This document shows, in pieces, positions 34,135 to 46,790 of a stretch of 64,000 bases of DNA. Position numbers and translations under genes: made by a program. The first letter of the stretch is position 1, and the number at the start of each line of letters is the position of its first letter. The DNA comes from Mya arenaria (taxonomy: Eukaryota > Mollusca > Bivalvia > Myida > Myidae): NCBI RefSeq assembly GCF_026914265.1, contig NC_069138.1, forward strand, positions 34,278,598-34,342,597, in the 5' to 3' direction. The notes beneath the pieces are model-generated. The model saw only the letters and a program-made list of their open reading frames with translations, searched no databases and was not told the origin of the DNA.

Positions 34135-36255
34135 ATGGTAAAGTCAAGAGCCGAAATACAACGAGAATATAGGCAGAGATTGAAACAAGACGAGGCAAAG
34201 TACGAAGAGTATCTTGCAAAAGCAAGACGCAGAAAAGAAAAAAATTATGTTCCTACTGCAGAACTATCTCGAAAAGAGAAAGCTAAACGCAACGAAAAGA
34301 ATCAAATCTACCTTTATCGCCACAGACAAAAGAAGCAAAGAGAAGGACAAGTAGAAAATATACAGAATGTACCTGTTGAAAATATGGAAACAAGTGGATA
34401 TGAAACTGCAAGTTCCATAGATGCCCCAAGTCCGCTGGTTGTAAACATGCCATTTCCGAACAGACAAAATGGACCCAGAAAGAGAATAAGCAGGGCACTG
34501 GCAAAGAAATCAAATGAACTTCGAAACTTGAAAGGAAAGTTTGAATCGCTACAAATGAAATACAAACGGAATATGCGCAGCATCCAAAGATTAAAGAAGA
34601 AAACCAGCAACCAGGGAATTAAAAATGGCAATGTTTCCCCATCAGCAAAGTCTGCAGCAGAACAGGTGTTAAAAACAAAAGGTAGTGAATTAGTGATGAC
34701 ACAAATACAAACAGAAGAAATCCAAGAAATAACAACAGAAAATAGAGCAGCTACAGGAGAATCACATCAGACGTCATTTAATACAAGCCAAGATACAGAG
34801 ACACCGGAATGCTCATATCAGGCTCCTGAAATGACACCAAAGAGCAAAACAAAACGATTACTTAAAGATGCTGGACTGACACGCAAGCAGCAAGCAAAAG
34901 TTAAGAAACAGTTAATACTTGGATACGTTATTCAAAACCAAATCAAGAAGCGAAGGATGGGCATGAAGCCAACACAGATTGGGGCAATGCGCAGTTTGAT
35001 CGGAGGGAAAATTCTCAGCAAGTATGGTCTTAAACATACAATCAACAAAGCAACAGGGCTAGGTAGAAACCGGTTGAGTAGGTATAAAGAGGGCAAAGTA
35101 AAGAGAAGCAGAGAAATAGAAAAGTATAGATCAAAGGTCATGGAATTTTTAACTAGAGATGACAATTCTCGAGCAAACCCAGGTAAAGCAGACAAGCTTA
35201 AAACTAAAGGCATCGTTCACCAGACAAGGACATTGACCGACTACCTTAAAAATCTTCATCAGAAATTTTTAAGTGAGAACCCACATATAAAGTTGTCATT
35301 GGCATCTTTTTGTAGGATAAGACCCCATTATATAAGGTTAACATCGTTCATTTCAAGAAGTTGTTGTTTATGTACAAAACATCAAAATATGGCCCTGTGT
35401 GCACGAGCCATAAAGAACTGTGGTATCAATGTATCGCTGAATCCGGAGAAGTTTCTAGAGGAGAAATCCGATGAAATGATCAACAATGGCCTACCGGAAA
35501 AAGTTAAGTTTGGACAATGGAAACGTGTTGCAGTTGAAGAGAAGGGGAGAAAGAAAATGGTTATGAAAATAGTTGAACAAGAACTTACTAAAAATGAGTT
35601 CATTGGTTATTTGAACAACCAGATAGAAGAGTTCCGAGGTCACATTGGTCGAGTAAAGAGACAATACTCAGAGATAAATGCGCTAAAGAAAAACCTGAAG
35701 AGCGACGAAGTTATAGTACACATGGACTTTGCCGAAAATTACAGCTGCAAAACGGTAGAAGAAATCCAGTCAGCTTACTGGACACAGACTGGAGTAACCC
35801 TACATCCTACAGTGTTGTATTACATGGAAAAAGACACCTTACAACACAGCAGTTTTGTCTTTGTGTCTGACGAAATGGGCCACAATTCGGCAACCGTCCT
35901 TACCTTTCTGGATAGTTTTATGCCCGAGGTGAAAAAAATAATTCCCGGAGTCCGAAGAGTTCACTACTGGACAGATAGTCCGACCAGTCAGTACCGGAAC
36001 AAGACAATATTCAGCACAGTTGCAAACCACGAACAGCTGTATGGTATGCTGGCAACATGGAATTATTTTGAGTCTGGACATGGCAAGGGCCCATGCGATG
36101 GGCTGGGTGGTGTCACAAAACGAATGGCGGATGAAGCCGTTCGTAGCGGTAAAGTAGTCATACAAGATGCAAAGGATTTTTTTTGCATGGACACAATCAA
36201 ATGTATGTACCATGAAAAAGGTCAAGTTTTTGTTTGTGGCAACGGAAGAGTGTGA
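34135..36255 (+). CDS. DDE/RNase H-like transposase, main frame
   Basis: 706 residues from ATG at 34135. An in-frame ATG at 34028 lies beside a subterminal motif copy, and TTTTCTCTATTTCAG just before 34131 looks like a splice acceptor, so MVKSRAEIQREYRQR is the preferred start. The N-terminus is strongly basic. A Cys cluster (CCLCTKHQ) lies near residue 438. Candidate catalytic acids are in VHMDFAENY (near 530), YWTDSPTSQY (near 613) and FESGHGKGPCDGLGG (near 646-655). I recognise this as a family of uncharacterised animal proteins with the SHGKG-CDG-GG type signature, but cannot name it. Location between inverted repeats supports transposase over host gene. Confidence 0.75.
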   Translation: MVKSRAEIQREYRQRLKQDEAKYEEYLAKARRRKEKNYVPTAELSRKEKAKRNEKNQIYLYRHRQKKQREGQVENIQNVPVENMETSGYETASSIDAPSPLVVNMPFPNRQNGPRKRISRALAKKSNELRNLKGKFESLQMKYKRNMRSIQRLKKKTSNQGIKNGNVSPSAKSAAEQVLKTKGSELVMTQIQTEEIQEITTENRAATGESHQTSFNTSQDTETPECSYQAPEMTPKSKTKRLLKDAGLTRKQQAKVKKQLILGYVIQNQIKKRRMGMKPTQIGAMRSLIGGKILSKYGLKHTINKATGLGRNRLSRYKEGKVKRSREIEKYRSKVMEFLTRDDNSRANPGKADKLKTKGIVHQTRTLTDYLKNLHQKFLSENPHIKLSLASFCRIRPHYIRLTSFISRSCCLCTKHQNMALCARAIKNCGINVSLNPEKFLEEKSDEMINNGLPEKVKFGQWKRVAVEEKGRKKMVMKIVEQELTKNEFIGYLNNQIEEFRGHIGRVKRQYSEINALKKNLKSDEVIVHMDFAENYSCKTVEEIQSAYWTQTGVTLHPTVLYYMEKDTLQHSSFVFVSDEMGHNSATVLTFLDSFMPEVKKIIPGVRRVHYWTDSPTSQYRNKTIFSTVANHEQLYGMLATWNYFESGHGKGPCDGLGGVTKRMADEAVRSGKVVIQDAKDFFCMDTIKCMYHEKGQVFVCGNGRV

Positions 36256-36836
36256 GAAAAAAGCACAGGCCTTATCTCAAACCACACTTAAGCCCATCAA
36301 AGGAACTATGAAAATCCATGCCGTTGTGGGAATCGAAAACAGGGGAATGTTAACCGCTGATGTCAGCTGCTATTGTGCAAATTGCATAGATGGCACATTT
36401 TGTGTGGGACACTGGGTTGAAGGATCTGTAAAAAAAGACTGGCATTTCGGAAATTGAAATGGTAAATGCGGAAAAGTCTGACATTGGACATGAAACAAAC
36501 ATGGACATTGAAACAAACATAGATGCTGACAATTGCAAGTCTGGAAAGTACATTGTTGGTGATTTTGTGGCTGCAGTCTACTTAAAAAAATGGTATATCG
36601 GGAAAATTGTGTCCTGCGATGACGAGAATGAAGCAGAGATAACATTCATGAAGCACAGCAAATCTCACTATCAATGGCCTACTCCTGAGGACAAAATATG
36701 GATTAGCTGTGGTGACATTCTTACACAAATCGATGAGCCCACACCCACAGGAAAATCAAAAAGGATGTTCCAAATTACAGATGATGTTCAAAATACGATC
36801 AAAATCATGTATGAGACAAAACGCAGCATTGTTTGA
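36240..36836 (+). CDS. C-terminal part of the transposase in two other frames
   Basis: After the main frame ends, protein-like sequence continues in a second frame to 36457 (ATEECEKKAQAL, then a Cys cluster CYCANCIDGTFCVGHW) and in a third to 36836. The latter has GDFVAAVYLKKWYIGKI, a Tudor-like or chromo-like strand pattern, and WPTPEDKIW. Both changes of frame lie at homopolymer runs, T5 near 36229 and A7 at 36430-36436. Either this copy is lightly damaged or the assembly has indel errors there. The order (DDE core, Cys cluster, Tudor-like end) fits family members as I recall them. Confidence 0.6.
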
Positions 36837-36882
36837 GCTTGTTAATGAAGATTGTATAGGGACGGTTTGACTATCGTTTTTA

Positions 36883-37640
36883 GTAACGAACCTTTTATTA
36901 GAGTTTAATGCCATAGTTTTGATGTCTATTAGAGATCTGTATTGCTTAATACTGGCAGTTTTCTCTAAGTGGTATCTTACTTTTAGTTCTCGTTAAAATG
37001 GGGTCTTCAAAGTAACAAAAAGGATTCAAAAGACAAAGACTAACAAAAACTGTTTTAATTTTTAATGTTTGAAATCGTTACAGATACATACCCATACACT
37101 TTTTTTCTCAAAATGAGTTCAATCTCAGTTAATATGTTTAAAATGTTTAAAGAGTTTAACAAAACAACATAGTGCGTTATTTCCTTTACCTCCCTTTGTA
37201 GTATCTTACACAAAATATTTAATTGATGAATATATTTCCATCTTGAAAGGTTTGTTACATTTTGACACATTTATAAATGTATAATCTCAATTAAAAAAAA
37301 ACACGTAATTCAGTAAAATCGTACCAATGTTTTTTGAATGATTAAATGATATTGTCATTTAATGAATACATTTGCACTTAATAATAAAACCGACAACAAT
37401 GCAGATATTTGATTATTGTAGAACTAATTTCACATTGTTCACATTTTTAAACACAAAATGTGCTCTTATATGTCGCAAATGTTTCGAAAGAATTATATAA
37501 CTTACATTTTTATGTAACCATTTATACTTATTTTATGAATTTGCTTAACTTATCTAAATTAACTGAATATACCTTGGTAAAAAGTATATACAGTTATTAT
37601 ATTAAATATAAACGTGCATACAAAGTAACAAACCTTTTTA
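36883..37640. repeat. Right subterminal motif cluster of the DNA transposon
   Basis: Further copies of the motif: GTAACGAACCTTTTA at 36883, GAAAGGTTTGTTAC at 37245 and GTAACAAACCTTTTT at about 37625. They are sparser than on the left side. The rest of 36840-37811 is AT-rich without a supportable gene. Confidence 0.75.
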
Positions 37641-37836
37641 ACGGAAAATATATCAATTAGATAACAATGTTACAAAGTCCACTATGAGAAAACCACATCA
37701 ATGATGTTGAAAATCTTTTGGATTTAGTACTTATAATGATCAAACTTGAATTTAAAGCACACATCACCTTTATAGAACGAAAGTGACCTTTTGAGTGTTT
37801 TAAAAATTAGGTGCACCTCTTTACTGAGAAAGCGTG

Positions 37837-40800
37837 ATGCATGTTGTATGGGTTCATTTCACAGTCACATGCATGTTGTATGGGTTCATGTCATAGTCAC
37901 ATGCATGTTGTATGGGTTCATGTCAACGTCCCATGCATGTTGTATGGGTTCATGTCAACGTCCCATGCATGTTGTATGGGTTCACATCACAGTCACATAC
38001 CTGTTGAATGCGGTCATGTCATAGTCACATACATGTTATATGCGGTCATGTCATAGTCACATGCATGTTGTATGGGCTCATGTCATAGTCACATGCATGT
38101 TGTATGGGTTCATGTCATAGTCACATGCATGTTGTATGGATTCATGTCATAGTCACATACATGTTGTATGGGTTCATTTCACAGTCACATACATGCTGTA
38201 TGGGTTCATGTCATAGTCACATGCATGTTGTATGGATTCATGTCATAGTCACATGCATGTTGTATGGGTTCATGTCATAGTCACATGCATGTTGTATGGA
38301 TTCATGTCATAGTCACATGCATGTTGTATGGGTTCATGTCATAGTCACATATATGTTGTATGGGTTCATGTCATAGTCACATACATGTTGTATAGGTTCA
38401 TGTCATAGTCACATGCATGTTGTATGGGTTCATGTCACAGTCACATGCATGTTGTATGGGTTCATTTCATAGTCACATACATGTTGTATGGGTTCATTTC
38501 ATAGTCACATACATGTTGTATGCGGTAATGTCATAGTCACATACATGTTGTATGGGTTCATGTCATAGTCACATACATGTTGTATGGGTTCATGTCATAG
38601 TCACATACATGTTGTATGGGTTCATGTCATAGTCACATGCATGTTGTATGGGTTCATGTCACAGTCACATGCATGTTGTATGGGTTCATTTCACAGTCAC
38701 ATACATGTTGTATGGGTTCATGTCATAGTCACATACATGTTGTATGGATTCATGTCATAGTCACATACATGTTGTATGGATTCATGTCATAGTCACATGC
38801 ATGTTGTATGGGTTCATGTCATAGTCACATGCATGTTGTATGGGTTCATGTCATAGTCACATGCATGTTGTATGGGTTCATGTCATAGTCACATACATGT
38901 TGTATGGGTTCATGTCATAGTCACATACATGTTGTATGGGTTCATGTCATAGTCACATACATGTTGTATGGATTCATGTCATAGTCACATGCATGTTGTA
39001 TGGGTTCATGTCATAGTCACATGCATGTTGTATGGGTTCATGTCATAGTCACATGCATGTTGTATGGGTTAATGTCATAGTTACATACATGTTGTATGGG
39101 TTAATGTCATAGTTACATGCATGTTGTATGGGTTAATGTCATAGTCACATGCATGTTGTATGGGTTCACGTCATAGTCACATCCATGTTGTATGGGTTCA
39201 TGTCACAGTCACATACATGTTTTATGGGTTCATGTCATAGTCACATACATGTTGTATGGGTTCATTTCACAGTCACATGCATGTTGTATGGGTTCATGTC
39301 ATAGTCACATGCATGTTGTATGGGTTCATGTCATAGTCACATGCATGTTGTATGGGTTCATGTCATAGTCACATGCATGTTGTATGGGTTCATGTCATAG
39401 TCACATGCATGTTGTATGGGTTCATGTCATAGTCACATGCATGTTGTATGGGTTCATGTCATAGTCACATGCATGTTGTATGGGTTCATGTCATAGTCAC
39501 ATGCATGTTGTATGGGTTCATGTCACAGTCACATACATGTTGTATGGGTTCATGTCATAGTCACATACATGTTGTATGGGTTCATGTCATAGTCACATAC
39601 ATGTTGTATGGGTTCATGTCATAGTCACATGCATGTTGTATGGGTTCATGTCATAGTCACATACATGTTGTATGGGTTCATGTCATAGTCACATGCATGT
39701 TGTATGGGTTCATGTCATAGTCACATGCATGTTGTATGGGTTCATGTCATAGTCACATACATGTTGTATGGGTTCATGTCATAGTCACATACATGTTGTA
39801 TGGGTTCATGTCATAGTCACATACATGTTGTATGGGTTCATGTCATAGTCACATACATGTTGTATGGGTTCATGTCATAGTCACATGCATGTTGTATGGG
39901 TTCATGTCATAGTCACATACATGTTGTATGGGTTCATGTCATAGTCACATACATGTTGTATGGGTTCATGTCATAGTCACATACATGTTGTATGGATTCA
40001 TGTCATAGTCACATATATGTTGTATGGGTTCATGTCATAGTCACATACATGTTGTATGGGTTCATGTCATAGTCACATATATGTTGTATGGGTTCATGTC
40101 ATAGTCACATACATGTTGTATGGGTTCATGTCATAGTCACATACATGTTGTATGGGTTCATGTCATAGTCACATACATGTTGTATGGGTTCATGTCATAG
40201 TCACATACATGTTGTATGGGTTCATGTCATAGTCACATACATGTTGTATGGGTTCATGTCATAGTCACATGCATGTTGTATGGGTTCATGTCATAGTCAC
40301 ATGCATGTTGTATGGGTTCATTTCACAGTCACATGCATGTTGTATGGGTTCATGTCATAGTCACATATATGTTGTAAGGGTTCATGTCATAGTCACATAC
40401 ATGTTGTATGGGTTCATGTCATAGTCACATGCATGTTGTATGGATTCATGTCATAGTCACATACATGTTGTATGGGTTCATGTCATAGTCACATGCATGT
40501 TGTATGCGGTCATGTCATAGTCACATACATGTTGTATGGGTTCATGTCATAGTCACATGCATGTTGTATGGATTCATGTCATAGTCACATACATGTTGTA
40601 TGGGTTCATGTCATAGTCACATACATGTTGTATGCGGTCATGTCATAGTCACATACATGTTGTATGGGTTCATGTCATAGTCACATGCATGTTGTATGGG
40701 TTCAAGTCACATACATGTTGTATGGATTCATGTCATAGTCACATGCATGTTGTATGGGTTCATGTCATAGTCAAATGCATGTTGTATGCGGTTCATGTCA

Positions 40801-43800
40801 TAGTCACATACATGTTGTATGGGTTCATGTCACAGTCACATACATGTTGTATGGGTTCATGTCATAGTCACATGCATGTTGTATGGGTTCATGTCATAGT
40901 CACATACATGTTGTATGGGTTCATGTCATAGTCACATACATGTTGTATGCGGTTCATGTCATAGTCACATACATGTTGTATGGGTTCATGTCACAGTCAC
41001 ATGCATGTTGTATGGGTTAATGTCATAGTCACATACATGTTGTATGGATTCATGTCATAGTCACATGCATGTTGTATGGGTTCATTTCATAGTCACATAC
41101 ATGTTGTATGGGTTCATGTCATAGTCACATACATGTTGTATGGGTTCATGTCATAGTCACATACATGTTGTATGGATTCATTTCACAGTCACATGCATGT
41201 TGTATGGATTCATGTCATAGTCACATACATGTTGTATGGGTTCATTTCACAGTCACATGCATGTTGTATGGATTCATGTCATAGTCACATACATGTTGTA
41301 TGGATTCATGTCATAGTCACATACATGTTGTATGCGGTAATGTCATAGTCACATACATGTTGTATGGGTTCATGTCATAGTCACATGCATGTTGTATGGG
41401 TTCATGTCATAGTCACATACATGTTGTATGGGTTCATGTCATAGTCACATACATGTTGTATGGATTCATGTCATAGTCACATACATGTTGTATGGATTCA
41501 TGTCATAGTCACATACATGTTGTATGGGTTCATGTCATAGTCACATGCATGCTGTATGGGTTCATGTCATAGTCACATGCATGTTGTATGGATTCATGTC
41601 ACAGTCACATACATGTTGTATGGGTTCATTTCACAGTCACATGCATGTTGTATGGATTCATGTCATAGTCACATACATGTTGTATGGATTCATGTCATAG
41701 TCACATACATGTTGTATGGATTCATGTCATAGTCACATACATGTTGTATGGGTTCATTTCACAGTCACATGCATGTTGTATGGATTCATGTCATAGTCAC
41801 ATACATGTTGTATGGGTTCATGGCATAGTCACATACATGTTGTATGGGTTCATGTCATAGTCACATACATGTTGTATGGATTCATGTCATAGTCACATAC
41901 ATGTTGTATGGGTTCATTTCACAGTCACATGCATGCTGTATGGGTTCATGTCATAGTCACATACATGTTGTATGGATTCATGTCATAGTCACATACATGT
42001 TGTATGGGTTCATGTCATAGTCACATGCATGTTGTATGGGTTCATTTCACAGTCACATGCATGTTGTATGGATTCATGTCATAGTCACATACATGTTGTA
42101 TGGATTCATGTCATAGTCACATACATGTTGTATGGGTTCATGTCATAGTCACATACATGTTGTATGGGTTCATGTCACAGTCACATACATGTTGTATGGA
42201 TTCATGTCATAGTCACATGCATGCTGTATGGGTTCATGTCATAGTCACATACATGTTGTATGGATTCATGTCACAGTCACATACATGTTGTATGGATTCA
42301 TGTCATAGTCACATGCATGCTGTATGGGTTCATTTCATAGTCACATACATGTTGTATGGATTCATGTCATAGTCACATACATGTTGTATGGGTTCATTTC
42401 ATAGTCACATACATGTTGTATGGGTTCATGTCATAGTCACATACATGTTGTATGGGTTCATGTCACAGTCACATACATGTTGTATGGGTTCATGTCATAG
42501 TCACATACATGTTGTATGGGTTCATGTCACAGTCACATACATGTTGTATGGATTCATGTCATAGTCACATGCATGCTGTATGGGTTCATGTCATAGTCAC
42601 ATACATGTTGTATGGGTTCATGTCATAGTCACATACATGTTGTATGGGTTCATGTCACAGTCACATACATGTTGTATGGGTTCATGTCACAGTCACATAC
42701 ATGTTGTATGGATTCATGTCATAGTCACATGCATGCTGTATGGGTTCATGTCATAGTCACATACATGTTGTATGGATTCATGTCATAGTCACATACATGT
42801 TGTATGGGTTCATGTCATAGTCACATACATGTTGTATGGGTTCATGTCATAGTCACATGCATGTTGTATGGATTCATGTCATAGTCACATACATGTTGTA
42901 TGGGTTCATGTCATAGTCACATGCATGCTGTATGGGTTCATGTCATAGTCACATGCATGTTGTATGGATTCATGTCATAGTCACATACATGTTGTATGGG
43001 TTCATGTCACAGTCACATACATGTTGTATGGGTTCATGTCACAGTCACATACATGTTGTATGGGTTCATATCATAGTCACATACATGTTGTATGGATTCA
43101 TGTCATAGTCACATGCATGCTGTATGGGTTCATGTCATAGTCACATACATGTTGTATGGGTTCATGTCATAGTCACATACATGTTGTATGGGTTCATGTC
43201 ACAGTCACATACATGTTGTATGGATTCATGTCACAGTCACATACATGTTGTATGGATTCATGTCATAGTCACATACATGTTGTATGGATTCATGTCATAG
43301 TCACATACATGTTGTATGCGGTAATGTCATAGTCACATACATGTTGTATGGGTTCATGTCATAGTCACATGCATGTTGTATGGATTCATGTCATAGTCAC
43401 ATACATGTTGTATGGGTTCATGTCATAGTCACATGAATGTTGTATGGGTTCATGTCATAGTCACATGCATGTTGTATGGGTTCATGTCATAGTCACATAC
43501 ATGTTGTATGGGTTCATTTAACAGTCACATACATGTTGTATGGATTCATGTCATAGTCACATGCATGTTGTATGGGTTCATGTCATAGTCACATACATGT
43601 TGTATGCGGTAATGTCATAGTCACATACATGTTGTATGGGTTCATGTCATAGTCACATACATGTTGTATGGATTCATGTCATAGTCACATGCATGTTGTA
43701 TGGGTTCATGTCATAGTCACATGCATGTTGTATGGGTTAATGTCATAGTTACATACATGTTGTATGGGTTCATGTCATAGTCACATGCATGTTGTATGGG

Positions 43801-45410
43801 TTCACGTCATAGTCACATCCATGTTGTATGCGGTCATGTCATAGTCACATCCATGTTGTATGGGTTCACGTCATAGTCACATCCATGTTGTATGGGTTCA
43901 TGTCATAGTCACATATATGTTGTATGGGTTCATGTCATAGTCAAATGCATGTTGTATGGGTTCATGTCATAGTCACATGCATGTTGTATGGGTTCACGTC
44001 ATAGTCACATCCATGTTGTATGCGGTCATGTCATAGTCACATCCATGTTGTATGGGTTCACGTCATAGTCACATCCATGTTGTATGGGTTCATGTCATAG
44101 TCACATATATGTTGTATGGGTTCATGTCATAGTCAAATGCATGTTGTATGGGTTCATGTCATAGTCACATGCATGTTGTATGGGTTCATGTCACAGTCAC
44201 ATGCATGTTGTATGGGTTCATGTCATAGTCACATGCATGTTGTATGGGTTCATGTCATAGTCACATGCATGTTGTATGGGTTCATGTCATAGTCACATGC
44301 ATGTTCTTTGGGTTCATGTCATAGTCACATGCATGATGTATGGGTTCACATCACAGTCACATACCTGTTGTATGCGGTCATGTCATAGTCACATACATGT
44401 TATATGCGGTCATTTCATAGTCACATGCATGTTGTATGGGTTCATGTCATAGTCACATGCATGTTGTATGGGTTCATGTCATAGTCACATGCATGTTGTA
44501 TGGGTTCATGTCATAGTCACATGCATGTTGTATGCGGTCATGTCATAGTCACATACATGTTATATGCGGTCATTTTATAGTCACATCCATGTTGTATGGG
44601 TTCACGTCATAGTCACATCCATGTTGTATGGGTTCATGTCATAGTCAGATATATGTTGTATGGGTTCATGTCATAGTCAAATGCATGTTGTATGGGTTCA
44701 TGTCATAGTCACATGCATGTTGTATGGGTTCATTTCACAGTCACATGCATGTTGTATGGGTTCATGTCATAGTCACATGCATGTTGTATGGGTTCATGTC
44801 ATAGTCACATGCATGTTGTATGGGTTCATGTCATAGTCACATGCATGTTCTTTGGGTTCATGTCATAGTCACATGCATGATGTATGGGTTCACATCACAG
44901 TCACATACCTGTTGTATGCGGTCATGTCATAGTCACATACATGTTATATGCGGTCATTTCATAGTCACATGCATGTTGTATGGGTTCATGTCATAGTCAC
45001 ATGCATGTTGTGTGGGTTCATGTCATAGTCTCATGCATGTTGTATGGGTTCATGTCATAGTCACATGCATGTTGTATGCGGTCATGTCATAGTCACATAC
45101 ATGTTATATGCGGTCATTTTATAGTCACATGCATGTTGTATGGGTTCATGTCATAGTCACATGCATGTTGTATGGGTTCATGTCATAGTTACATACATGT
45201 TGTATGCGGTCATGTCATAGTCACATACATGTTATATGCGGTCATTTCATAGCCACATGCATGTTGTATGGGTTCATGTCATAGTCACATGCATGTTGTA
45301 TGGGTTAATGTCATAGTCACATGCATGTTGTAATGGTTCATGTCATAGTCACATGCATGTTTTATGCGGTCATGTCATAGTCACATGCATGTTGTATGCG
45401 GTCATTTCAC
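37837..45410 (+). repeat. Satellite array III core, homogeneous subtype c
   Basis: About 236 units of 32 bp by length: CATGTCATAGTCACATACATGTTGTATGGGTT with ATACAT or ATGCAT and GGGTT or GGATT variants. It is the most uniform satellite in the window. Rarer units (TATGCGGTCATGTC, CACATCACAGTCACATACC) recur in blocks; for example the block near 44341 recurs at 44885, an offset of 544 bp or 17 units. Low divergence suggests recent expansion. Confidence 0.95.
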
Positions 45411-46790
45411 AGTCACATGCATGTACTTTGGGTTCATGACACAGTCACATGCATGTAATATGGGTTCATTACACAGTCACATGCATGTACAATGAGTTCA
45501 TTACACAGTCACATGCATGTTGTATGGGTTCATTTCACAGACACATGCCTGAACAATGAGTTCATTACACAGTCACATACATTTTTTATGGATTCTTTTC
45601 ACAGACACATGCATGTACTATGGGTTCATTACACAGTCATATGCATGTACTTGGGGCTCATTACACAGTCACATGTATGTACTATTGGTTCATTACACAG
45701 ACACATGCATGTACTATGGGTTCATTACACAGTCACATGCATGTACTATGGGTTCATTACACATACACATGCATGTAGTATGAGTTCATGACACAGTCAC
45801 ATGCATGTAATATGGGTTCATTTCACAGACACATGCATGTAATATGGGTTTATTACACAGTCGCATGCATGTAATATGGGTTCATTACACAGTCAAATGC
45901 ATGTACTATGGGCTCATTACACAGTCACATGCATGTAATATGGGTTCATTACACTGTCACATGCATGTAAGATGGGTTCATTACACAGACACATGCATGT
46001 AATATGGGTTCATTACACAGTCACAAGCATGTAATATGGGTTCATTACACAGTCACATGCATGTAATATGGGTTCAGTACACAGTCACAAACATATAATA
46101 TGGGTTCATTACACAGTCACAAGCATGTAATATGGGTTCATTATACAGTCACATGTATAATGTGTTTGTTTATTTTACAGTCACATGCATGTTATATGGG
46201 TTCATTACACAGTCACAAGTATAATGTGTTTGTTTATTTTACAGTCACATGCATATAATATGGGTTCATTACACAGTCACAAGCATGTAATATGGGTTCA
46301 TTATACAGTCACATGTATAATGTGTTTGTTTATTTTACAGTCACATGCATGTAATATGGGTTCATTTCACAGTCACAAGCATGTAATATGGGTTCATTAT
46401 ACAGTCACATGTATAATGTGTTTGTTTATTTTACAGTCACATGCATGTAATATGGGTTCATTACACAGTCACAAGCATGTAATATGGGTTCATTACACAG
46501 TCACAAGCATGTAATATGGGTTCATTATACAGTCACATGTATAATGTGTTTGTTTATTTTACAGTCACATGCATGTAATATGGGTTCATTACACAGTCAC
46601 AAGCATGTAATATGGGTTCATTATACAGTCACATGTATAATGTGTTTGTTTATTTTACAGTCACATGCATGTAATATGGGTTCATTTCACAGTCACAAGC
46701 ATGTAATATGGGTTCATTATACAGTCACATGCATGTATTATCGGTTCATTACACAGTCACATGTATGTTGTATGGGTCCATTTCACAGTC
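45411..46790 (+). repeat. Satellite array III, subtype b block with three-unit higher-order repeat
   Basis: Units return to TTACACAGTCACATGCATGTAATATGGG, as in array I. From about 46150 to 46730 a higher-order unit of about 96 bp (three units, some copies longer) recurs, marked by ACATGTATAATGTGTTTG at about 46151, 46311, 46408, 46535 and 46631. No gene is supported. Confidence 0.9.

Larger units (their letters stand above)
32177..37836 (+). mobile_element. Full-length DNA transposon of unassigned family inside satellite array III
   Basis: Ends are inverted repeats: left CACGCATTCTCAATAAAG onward (32177-32201), right 37812-37836 reading CACGCTTTCTCAGTAAAG on the other strand, about 23 matches in 25. 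The 4-bp ATGC is present on both sides (32173-32176 and 37837-37840), and removing element plus one ATGC restores a normal satellite unit. Inside are about a dozen copies of AAAGGTTnGTTAC in both orientations and one transposase-like gene. A 4-bp duplication is known for the Sola and Chapaev superfamilies among others; assignment needs a search. The frame of the gene changes twice near its 3' end, so activity is doubtful. Confidence 0.85.

Noticed and set aside
37837-45410. CRISPR-like regular repeats
   Set aside because: Units are contiguous with no unique spacers, and the genome is eukaryotic. It is a satellite.
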